Below, piece after piece: positions 1 to 6,837 of a stretch of DNA of 8,143 bases. The position numbers and the translations under genes were made by a program. Origin of the DNA: JAVBNU01 sp964617065 (GTDB lineage: Bacteria; Cyanobacteriota; Vampirovibrionia; Gastranaerophilales; Gastranaerophilaceae); contig CAZTVM010000085.1 of the NCBI GenBank assembly GCA_964617065.1, positions 1 through 8,143 on the forward strand, given 5' to 3'. The notes under the pieces are model-generated. The model saw nothing but the letters and a program-made list of their open reading frames with translations. It was not told where the DNA came from and searched no databases. The stretch's first letter is position 1, and each line of letters begins with the position of its first letter.

Positions 1-1230
1 GGTCGGTCAGCAAACCGAGGAGAATGCGCACAGCCTTGCAGGAAAAAATATTCACTAATTGATGAAAACGGTTTATACATAGCTAAAGACAAATATCTGT
101 TGTCTTTGAAGGATTTTAATGCGTCAAATCATATAGAAAGATTAATTGAAATTGGTGTTACTTCATTCAAAATCGAAGGTCGTTTGAAAGATGAAAATTA
201 TGTAAAAAATGTTGTAGCTTATTATCGAAAATTAATTGATAAATTTGCACAAAAAACTTCATCAGGCTTTGTTGAATTCGATTTTGAGCCTAATTTAAAA
301 AAATCGTTTAATCGAAGTTTTACAGATTATTTTTTAGAAAAAAGGAACGAAATTTTTAATTTTGCATCGCCAAAATCGTTAGGAGGGGAAGTCGGTCGTG
401 TGTTGCAAGTTTATAAAGATTATTTCGAGTATGACGGAAAAATTTTATCCGCTCAAGATGGTCTTTGCTACTTTAAAAATGACGATTTGAAAGGATTTCT
501 TGTCAACAAAATTGTCGGCAAAAAAGTTTATCCGAATAGAATGGATAATATTGAAAAAAATATGAAATTATATCGTAATTTTGATGCAAAATTTGAAAAA
601 ATTTTGCAAAATTCGAAAACAAAGCGACGAATAAAAGTTAATTTTACGTTGGACAGCACTACTCTTACGGCAATTGATGAAGATAAAAATGAAATTTCGA
701 TAGCTCTGAAGGTAGCTGAAATTGCACAAAATCAGATTAAAATAAAAGAAAATTTTGAAAAACAATTAAAAAAAGCAGGAGATAGCGATTTTTACATTGA
801 TAATGTAAAAATCGTGTCAGAAAATTTACCGTTTGTTACTATTTCAGCCATAAATGAGTTAAGAAGGTCAATTTTTGAAAAATTAATGGAAGAAAGGCTT
901 AAAAATTATAAAAAAACAGCACCGGCAAAAATCGAATACAATAAATATCCTGAAAATAAGTTACATTATAATTCAAATGTGCATAACGAAGCCTCACAAC
1001 AATTTTACGAAAAATGTGAAGCTGTTGTTTGCGAAAAATCAATAGAAAGTTCAAAGGAATGCGCACAAAAAAAATTGATGATAACTAAGCACTGTTTGAA
1101 ATTTGCCTTTAATTTATGTAAAGACAAAAGAAAGTTGTTTTTAGCCGACGAAAAAGGTAAAAAATATCCTCTAACATTTGATTGCAATGCTTGTGAAATG
1201 TCAATTTATAATAATTTAACGAAAAATTAG
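1..1230 (+). CDS. U32 family protein, RlhA/collagenase-like, 3' part (5' end outside window)
   Basis: The frame is open from base 1 to the TAG at 1228-1230, giving 409 residues without a start, so the gene begins left of the window. The first residues, GRSANRGECAQPCRKKY, are the hallmark of the U32 peptidase family (PF01136), with Cys at 9 and 13; the family's upstream part is missing. LLSLKDFN and the F-K-I-E-G-R-L-K-D-E-Y stretch (about 55-65) continue the U32 domain. Residues about 128-235 resemble the DUF3656 region (GEVGRV, DGLCYF, KLYRNFD). The C-terminus has Cys 365, 373, 395 and 398 (C-x7-C, then FDCNACEM), the usual end of long U32 proteins and a possible metal site. E. coli RlhA of this type hydroxylates C2501 of 23S rRNA, and other U32 members hydroxylate tRNA U34. 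Classical annotation is collagenase-like protease. RNA hydroxylation is the likelier role, but the exact substrate is inference. A TTG at 100 is not a real start because homology continues upstream of it. Confidence 0.9.
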   Translation, partial: GRSANRGECAQPCRKKYSLIDENGLYIAKDKYLLSLKDFNASNHIERLIEIGVTSFKIEGRLKDENYVKNVVAYYRKLIDKFAQKTSSGFVEFDFEPNLKKSFNRSFTDYFLEKRNEIFNFASPKSLGGEVGRVLQVYKDYFEYDGKILSAQDGLCYFKNDDLKGFLVNKIVGKKVYPNRMDNIEKNMKLYRNFDAKFEKILQNSKTKRRIKVNFTLDSTTLTAIDEDKNEISIALKVAEIAQNQIKIKENFEKQLKKAGDSDFYIDNVKIVSENLPFVTISAINELRRSIFEKLMEERLKNYKKTAPAKIEYNKYPENKLHYNSNVHNEASQQFYEKCEAVVCEKSIESSKECAQKKLMITKHCLKFAFNLCKDKRKLFLADEKGKKYPLTFDCNACEMSIYNNLTKN

Positions 1231-1275
1231 GCAATTTCCGAATAATAATTGTTTTTATTTATATAGTAGCAATTT

Positions 1276-1279
1276 AGGG
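1276..1279 (+). promoter_or_regulatory. Putative ribosome binding site for the 108-residue protein
   Basis: AGGG lies six bases before the ATG at 1286 and is the only Shine-Dalgarno-like run in the gap. It is weaker than the AAGGAG and GAGG sites in the nuo operon. The 55-bp gap before it (1231-1285) is AT-rich and contains TATAGT at 1262-1267, which could be a -10 box, but no convincing -35 box lies at the right distance. Confidence 0.4.
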
Positions 1280-1285
1280 TTAGTT

Positions 1286-1612
1286 ATGTCTTATATCAGT
1301 CCGAGTTATGCACAAATGATAAATGCAGGTATTATCTCACCCAGCGACCTTCAGGGGACAATACGTGAATTTGACAATGCTAATTTTAGCAATGTCAAAC
1401 AAGTTGGCTACGATGGGTTTTACAGAAGTGGCACAACACAAATAACAAAAAAGAAAACTGATTGGCGAAATTGGGCATTGATAGGCATATTAGGAGGAAT
1501 AGGACTAACTGGAATTCTCGCAGCCAAAAAATACAACTTAATCCCAACAAAAATGTTTAAATCAATGTGGAACGGAGTTTGCAGCTGCACGAAAAGTTTG
1601 TTCAAAAAGTAA
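1286..1612 (+). CDS. Small single-pass membrane protein of unknown function (108 aa)
   Basis: I do not recognise this protein. It starts at an ATG with AGGG six bases upstream and ends at TAA. Residues 1-50 are polar and soluble-looking, with two Ser-Pro turns near 5 and 18. A basic patch KKKTDWRNW (55-63) leads into one hydrophobic helix at about 63-80 that is glycine-rich (G67, G70, G71, G73, G76), a pattern suited to helix packing or oligomerisation. The tail (81-108) is basic, with C-S-C at 99-101 and F-K-K at the end. There is no cleavable signal peptide. The basic patch before the helix favours an N-terminus-inside orientation, but the tail is also basic, so topology is uncertain. It follows the U32 gene on the same strand after 55 bp and may be co-transcribed or have its own promoter. 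It ends 3 bp from the stop of the convergent nuoN. Composition and start context support a real gene, perhaps lineage-specific. No function is claimed. Confidence 0.6.
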   Translation: MSYISPSYAQMINAGIISPSDLQGTIREFDNANFSNVKQVGYDGFYRSGTTQITKKKTDWRNWALIGILGGIGLTGILAAKKYNLIPTKMFKSMWNGVCSCTKSLFKK

Positions 1613-1615
1613 TAA

Positions 1616-3049
1616 TTACAAGTAAAATGCTATTTTTATGCACAATGAAATTATATGATTAGCAAAAATGCCGAGCAAAAAGGTCAAAACAGAGCAAAAA
1701 TATAAAACGAATTTAACTGAAGACATTTTGCTTTCGAAAAAAGCAATTTCATCAGTGCGTTCAAACATTATTTTGAGAATATTTAAGTAGATAAACACTC
1801 CGACGACAGAAGCCAGTAAAGCGAGTAGCAAGAATGGTAAAAACATGTAGCCTGAGCGCACAACAGAAGAAAATAAATATATTTTAGCCCAAAAACCTGA
1901 TGTTACAGGCAAACCAGCGAGCGAAAACAAGCAGATAGCAAAAGCTAAGACACAAAACGGGTTAGTATACGCAGTACCTCGGAGATCGAGTATATTGTTT
2001 TTCGCTCTTGTTTTATTTAAGTAAATGAGTGTAGCGAAAGCGCCGATATTCATAATTGCGTAGCAAAACAAATAAAACATAACTACAGAAACATTATAGC
2101 TGTACAAGGCGCAAAATCCAAGTAAAACATAACCTGAATGAGCGATTGAGCTGTAACCGAAAAATCTCATCGTATTTTTTTGTCTTAAAGCCCCGATGTT
2201 ACCGTAAATAATGGAAATAGTCGCAAGTACAACCAATATAATTTGCACAATGGGAGAGAATATACCAAAAGCAATCATAATTTTCAGTAAAATAACAAAC
2301 CCAGCTAGTTTAGGAACAACAGATAAAAAAGCAGCTACAGGATACTCAGAGCCTTCATATATATCAGGAATCCAATTATGAAAAGGAATAGCAGCAACTT
2401 TAAACAAAAGTCCGAAAACAATTAACAATAGTGCAAAAGAAAAGACAATTGTGGGAAAATTACCGGTATAAAAAGTATTTATTGCATCGAAATTCAACAG
2501 ACCAGTAAATCCGTACATGTAAGAAATACCAAAAAGCATAACAGCAGTAGCGACACACCCCATAATGAGATATTTAAGAGCAGCTTCATTTGATTTATAC
2601 GTTTTTGTGAATGCTGTTAACATATAGCAGCAAATACCAAGTAGCTCAATAGATACGAACATCGTTAGAAAATCATTTGAAGAAATAAGACACATTGAAG
2701 CAAGTACAGACGTTAAAATAAAAGTAAAATATTCAAAGGCTTTATCTATACGTTTTTTTACGGTTTTTTCTGATAAAAGTATTACAAATAAAGAAGACGC
2801 AAGCACTAACAATTTAAAAAACATGCAAAAATTATTCGAGACAAAGCTATTTGCAAATGCGAATACTTGAGTAACCTGAATAAAAAGCATTGAAACAGCA
2901 GTCAATATAACGCTTATAATTGCGAACATTCTTGCGATTTTATATTGTTTTTTACCTATAAACATAGAAAGCAGAATGTTTATCAGTATGCACAGAGTCA
3001 AAACTAATTCCGGTAAAAAAGCATTTTGTATATCTTGTAAAAAATTCAT
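1616..3049 (-). CDS. nuoN: NADH-quinone oxidoreductase subunit N
   Basis: This is the antiporter-like proton-pumping subunit of the complex I membrane arm next to NuoK, 477 residues, a normal length, with about 14 hydrophobic helices. The key charges are present: Glu135 in FVSIELLGICCYML (E. coli E133), Lys159 in AALKYLIMG (E. coli K158), Lys217 in LLFKVAAIPFHNW, Lys247 in VVPKLAGF, and Lys389 in GFWAKIYLF (E. coli K395). The TM7 and TM12 signatures (AAIPFHNWIPD; SLAGLPVTSGFWAK) are both intact, so a working proton channel is expected. It starts at ATG 3047-3049, one base after the nuoM stop, with AGGTG at 3054-3058 inside the nuoM 3' end as ribosome binding site. It is the last gene of the operon, and its TAA faces the stop of the plus-strand small gene at 3 bp distance. 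Confidence 0.96.
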   Translation of the reverse strand: MNFLQDIQNAFLPELVLTLCILINILLSMFIGKKQYKIARMFAIISVILTAVSMLFIQVTQVFAFANSFVSNNFCMFFKLLVLASSLFVILLSEKTVKKRIDKAFEYFTFILTSVLASMCLISSNDFLTMFVSIELLGICCYMLTAFTKTYKSNEAALKYLIMGCVATAVMLFGISYMYGFTGLLNFDAINTFYTGNFPTIVFSFALLLIVFGLLFKVAAIPFHNWIPDIYEGSEYPVAAFLSVVPKLAGFVILLKIMIAFGIFSPIVQIILVVLATISIIYGNIGALRQKNTMRFFGYSSIAHSGYVLLGFCALYSYNVSVVMFYLFCYAIMNIGAFATLIYLNKTRAKNNILDLRGTAYTNPFCVLAFAICLFSLAGLPVTSGFWAKIYLFSSVVRSGYMFLPFLLLALLASVVGVFIYLNILKIMFERTDEIAFFESKMSSVKFVLYFCSVLTFLLGIFANHIISLCIKIAFYL

Positions 3050-3050
3050 A

Positions 3051-4571
3051 TCACACCTGCAACAAACTTAAAATTATACTGGTCGAAGTTTCAAATATGT
3101 TAATCAACTGCATTGGAAAAACTCCGAAAAAGACTATTGCAGTTGACAATGAAAGTAGAACGAAATATTCGTAACCTACGATATCTTTAATATTTTTGTG
3201 TTGATCGTTAATATTGGAACAAAAAGTTTTATGAAAAATGTAAAGTATGTATGTTGCCGATAAAATCATACCAATTAAAGCCAAAGAAGTAACGATAATG
3301 TTTAAATTCACATTAAAATCAGAGAGGTAAACACCTAAAATAGCGAGTAATTCTCCGGGGAATCCCATCAACAAAGGTAAGCCTAAAGACGCAAGACAAA
3401 TAAGAGTAGCAAAATACATGCAATTTGGCATTACTTGTCCTAAACCGCCCAAGTATTCGAGTATGCGAGTTTTTGTGCGTGAATAAATTATACCAACGAG
3501 CATAAACAATCCTGCACTTATAATACCGTGTGCCAGCATTTGAAAGATAGCGCCATCTAAGCCAATCAAATTAAGAGTGCCAAGTCCGATTAGCACAATT
3601 CCCATGTGCGCAATACTCGAATAAGCTACGACTCGTTTTATATCTTTTTGAGCAAGAGCAATACAGCTTGCATAAATGATGTTAATTACACCCAAAACAA
3701 GCAAAACAGGAGCAAATTTTACAAAAATTTCAGGCAACAACTCCATGTTAAATCTAATTAGGCCGTAAGCGCCCATTTTCAGGAGCACTCCGGCTAAAAT
3801 CATACTGACAGGAGCAGGCGCATCTACATGCGCATCAGGCAACCAACTATGCAAAGGTGCTATGGGAATTTTCACCCCGAAGCCAATCAAAAAGCAAGTA
3901 AACACCATAACTTGAAACCAATTTGGATAAAAAGAGTTACTGACATTAATTTCATTGAGGCTAGCTGTTAGTTGCAAAGTCGTATCTAAATTGCAAAAAT
4001 ACAAACACAACATACCGAATAAGAGGAAGATACTGCCGAAAAAGGTGTATAGAACGAATTTCATTGCAGATTTTTTAGCGTTATCAGTTCCCCATTGCGA
4101 AATAAGAAAGTACATAGGAATTAACTCTAATTCCCAAAACATAAAGAATAGAAACATATCTCTTGCACAAAATACACCTAAAATAGCCGTTTGCAAAAGA
4201 AATATCATTGAATAGTATAATTTATGTTTTGTCGTGATAGTATGTTTACTAGCGACCAAGGCAAGCATTACAATAAAAGATGTCAAAGTAACAAATATGA
4301 GAGAAAGTCCGTCGACAGCGAAAGTAGCTGAAATCCCGAGTGGCTCAAGCCAATGAGAGCCGAATACAGTGATTTCTTTTGAATATGAAAAACTTGTAGA
4401 AAGCGGATTGTAAAACATTAAAAATAAAAGCGTATACAAAAAATGACCACTCGCAAAACCTTTGGCGAAACGTCTTATCTTCATATCATCACTAGGGAAT
4501 AAAGGTGATAAAATTAACGCAAAAGCAAAAAGCGGAGAAAATATTAAAGCTACAATTGATAAAAATTCCAT
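3051..4571 (-). CDS. nuoM: NADH-quinone oxidoreductase subunit M
   Basis: This is the middle antiporter-like proton pump of complex I, 506 residues with about 14 membrane helices. Functional residues: Glu147 in FFMFWELELIPMYFL (E. coli E144), Lys234 in GVKIPIAPLHSWLPDAH, His241, Lys265 in VLLKMGAYG and Glu407 in GELL; the last two lysine/glutamate numbers coincide with E. coli. The section from APAPVSMILAG to FAPVLLVLGVINIIY, then AYSSIAHMGIVLIG, resembles cyanobacterial NdhD more than proteobacterial NuoM, as far as I remember those sequences. Odd point: the TM12 break reads SLGLPLLMGFPGELL where the family usually has LPG-x-x-(G/N)F-(V/I)-G-E, so a conserved Gly is Leu (400) and a Pro (405) stands two residues before Glu407. 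The start at ATG 4569-4571 has AAGGTG at 4578-4583 six bases upstream, overlapping the nuoL stop region. Confidence 0.96.
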   Translation of the reverse strand: MEFLSIVALIFSPLFAFALILSPLFPSDDMKIRRFAKGFASGHFLYTLLFLMFYNPLSTSFSYSKEITVFGSHWLEPLGISATFAVDGLSLIFVTLTSFIVMLALVASKHTITTKHKLYYSMIFLLQTAILGVFCARDMFLFFMFWELELIPMYFLISQWGTDNAKKSAMKFVLYTFFGSIFLLFGMLCLYFCNLDTTLQLTASLNEINVSNSFYPNWFQVMVFTCFLIGFGVKIPIAPLHSWLPDAHVDAPAPVSMILAGVLLKMGAYGLIRFNMELLPEIFVKFAPVLLVLGVINIIYASCIALAQKDIKRVVAYSSIAHMGIVLIGLGTLNLIGLDGAIFQMLAHGIISAGLFMLVGIIYSRTKTRILEYLGGLGQVMPNCMYFATLICLASLGLPLLMGFPGELLAILGVYLSDFNVNLNIIVTSLALIGMILSATYILYIFHKTFCSNINDQHKNIKDIVGYEYFVLLSLSTAIVFFGVFPMQLINIFETSTSIILSLLQV

Positions 4572-4574
4572 AGT

Positions 4575-6503
4575 TTACACCTTCATTATCCAATAATAAA
4601 CCCACACTAAAATAAATAGAAATGCCCCCTTAACGAAAAGTGAATAAGAAATGTAAGTTTGTATATTTCCATTTTGCAATTCAGATATGACTACACTGGT
4701 AAATCTAGTCACTGCTACACAGAAATTTACAATTCCGTTAATCACATATTTGTCTATAATATCGAAAAATTTACAAATACCAAAAATAATTTTATCAATC
4801 AGAATTCTATATATTTCATTTATGTAAAATTTGTTGTAAGAAACATTATAGAGGACATCGTTTTTAGGTGTACTAGCCGTAAAGCGACCGATTTTGTGCA
4901 TAACCAAAGCGACTAAAAAACCGACCAAAGAAGCAATAATTGACATTATCAGGACGAAATGTGATGATTGAACATTTTGCAAAGTATTCGTTATATTATC
5001 AAAATCGTCAATCAACAACTTATTTATTTCAGGTACAAAGAAAAGCCCTACAATGACTGTAAAAGCTGCCAACAAAATTAATGGCAAATTTAAGAAAATA
5101 TCGGCTTTGTGAGGTTCGCAATCGCCACGATATTTACCTTCAAAAATCATAAAATAGGTTCTAAACATGTAAAAAGCTGTCAAACTTGAAAGACAAAGCA
5201 TTGCAAAAAACAAGGCTGTACCTGAATTTTCATAAATAAACGAGTAAATCATTTCTTTAGAGAAAAATCCACTGAAGAATATTCCTGAAATAGCAATACA
5301 CGCAATCAAATAAGTAATTCTGCAAGTCGGGAAATATTTTTTCAAACCACCCATAAAACGCATATCTTGCTTGTTCGAGAGGCAATGAATTATCAAACCT
5401 GCACTAAGGAATAAAAGAGCTTTAAAATAGGCATGGGTCACAAGATGAAAAATACCGCCTGCGAAAGCGCCAACCCCGAGTGCTACGTACATAAGTCCGA
5501 GTTGAGAACAAGTCGAATATGCTAAAACTTTTTTTATATCATTTTGTGAAATAGCGACCAGTGCCGCAAGAAAAGTTGTAATTAAACCAACTGTCAAAAT
5601 CGTATGCAGCATAGGGGTAGAAAGCGAATACAGAGGATAGAGTCTACCCACCAAATAGACTCCTGCAGCGACCATTGTAGCTGCGTGAATTAGCGCACTG
5701 ACAGGCGTAGGGCCTTCCATTGCGTCTTCGAGCCATACATGTAGAGGGAATTGAGCTGATTTAGCAATTGACCCCATAAACAATAATGTACAAACTGTAT
5801 AGAATATGGCGTTATTAGTCAGTCCGTATATACTATTCGCCCAAAAAGAAATATTCACGAAAGACAATATCGGTAAATCTTGAGAAATATCAAAGTTAAA
5901 AACGAAATAAATCAGTGCTATTATGCCGAACAAAAGTCCAACATCACCAATCCGATTGACGATAAAAGCTTTTTTAGCCGCTTTGGAAGCTGAGCGCTTT
6001 GAGAACCAAAAGCCTATCAGCAGATAGCTAGAAACGCCGACCAGTTCCCAAAAAATATAAGTCTGAATTAAATTCGAGCTGAGCACCAAACCGAGCATTG
6101 AAAAGCTGAACAAATTCAAATAAGCATAAAATCTATTGTACCCACTATCATCTTTCATGTACGAATGAGCAAACAGCTGAACGATAAAGCTGACCGTTGT
6201 AACTACAAAAATCATCAGCGCAGAGAGATTATCAATCAGTGTACCGAACTTAAAATTCACGCCAATACTTTCAAAAGACATCCAGTTTATACTACTTTCA
6301 AGTACGTAGTATGGATTATGGATACAATTTACAAGCGCAAAAGCTGAAAACAAAATACCAATGCCACTAGCTATTAGCGTCAATGATAGTGACAATTTTT
6401 GCGATTGAGCAATGTTCATCACTGAATTAAAGACAATTAGCGCAAAAATTATCAGCGGCAAAATGATTATAAAAGATATGTTAGATAAGAAAAATTCAGT
6501 CAT
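4575..6503 (-). CDS. nuoL: NADH-quinone oxidoreductase subunit L
   Basis: This is the distal antiporter-like proton pump of complex I, 642 residues, the usual size. Seen in order: Glu153 in [17 protein letters not shown] (E. coli E144), Lys248 in [14 protein letters not shown] (E. coli K229), His273 in [15 protein letters not shown], His357 and Lys361 in [14 protein letters not shown], and Lys416 in GFFSKEMIY (E. coli K399). After about residue 545 comes a long amphipathic stretch ([18 protein letters not shown] onward) and a last helix (about 622-640, FILVWVYYW). These are the lateral HL helix and TM16 that clamp the membrane arm, so the C-terminus is complete. Oddities: [13 protein letters not shown] has Glu259 where I expect Pro, and [12 protein letters not shown] lacks the proline normally found before GF(F/W)SK in TM12. 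It starts at ATG 6501-6503, one base after the nuoK stop, with GAGGGG inside nuoK's last codons. Confidence 0.96.
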   Translation of the reverse strand: [642 protein letters not shown]

Positions 6504-6504
6504 G

Positions 6505-6837
6505 TCAGCCCCTCAGCTCGTTGTACGCTTCTACGTCAACTGTTTTTTTGTATTTATTAACAGCAAAGACAAACGCTACGCCCAGCGCCAGTTGAGCGGC
6601 GGAAGTTGCTATTATAAAAATTGCAAAAATCATGCCTTTAACTTCTGAATCAATATAATGAGCAAAAGCAACAAAATTAAGACAAACAGCGTTTAGCATT
6701 ATTTCTATTAAAATCAGTATTTTCAATGTATTTTTACAAACAACAACACCAAAAATCGCTATTGTGAACAACAAAAAACCGAGCACTAAATAGTGCGTCA
6801 TACCGATATTCAACAAACTAAACATTACATCTGACAT
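6505..6837 (-). CDS. nuoK: NADH-quinone oxidoreductase subunit K
   Basis: This is a small three-helix subunit (110 residues; helices about 14-34, 40-60 and 68-92) between NuoJ and NuoN that forms part of the first proton channel. Helix 2 keeps the essential glutamate: Glu45 in ILIEIMLNAVCLNFVAF equals E. coli E36 (LIGLEIMINA). Helix 3 reads FIIATSAAQLALGVAFVF; aligned with the usual AAAEAxxGLAL, the second buried glutamate (E. coli E72) is Gln82, codon CAA at 6594-6592. The C-terminus NELRG matches the family ending (E-M/L-R/K-G). It starts at ATG 6835-6837 inside TAATG, with nuoJ's stop overlapping by one base and GAGGA at 6844-6848 six bases upstream. Ten residues precede the usual start of helix 1, slightly longer than E. 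coli NuoK (100 aa). Confidence 0.95.
   Translation of the reverse strand: MSDVMFSLLNIGMTHYLVLGFLLFTIAIFGVVVCKNTLKILILIEIMLNAVCLNFVAFAHYIDSEVKGMIFAIFIIATSAAQLALGVAFVFAVNKYKKTVDVEAYNELRG
6509..6514 (-). promoter_or_regulatory. nuoL ribosome binding site embedded in the last codons of nuoK
   Basis: GAGGGG on the minus strand lies five bases before the nuoL ATG. It is read at the same time as part of the nuoK codons for Leu-Arg-Gly, so the conserved E-L-R-G ending of NuoK also supplies the Shine-Dalgarno site for the next gene. It fixes the nuoL start at 6503. Confidence 0.7.

Noticed and set aside
100..102. TTG as start of the U32 gene
   Set aside because: The reading frame and the U32 motif GRSANRGECAQPC continue upstream to base 1, so the gene is simply cut by the window edge.
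1231..1260. Possible terminator after the U32 gene: CAATT (1232-1236) and AATTG (1247-1251) followed by a T-rich run
   Set aside because: The stem is five base pairs with one G-C pair and a ten-base loop, too weak to call in AT-rich DNA.
1231..1275. Direct repeat GCAATTT at 1231-1237 and 1269-1275
   Set aside because: Seven bases in an AT-rich gap is expected by chance, and no element boundary accompanies it.
1580..1589. Perfect palindrome TGCAGCTGCA
   Set aside because: It lies inside coding sequence, has no loop for a hairpin and no T-run; probably chance in the Cys-Ser-Cys codons.
3955..4215. Plus-strand open frame of 86 codons opposite nuoM
   Set aside because: It is antisense to well-conserved nuoM sequence, and its translation shows no domain or credible composition. 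The same holds for the other short frames opposite nuoL, nuoK, nuoI and the U32 gene.
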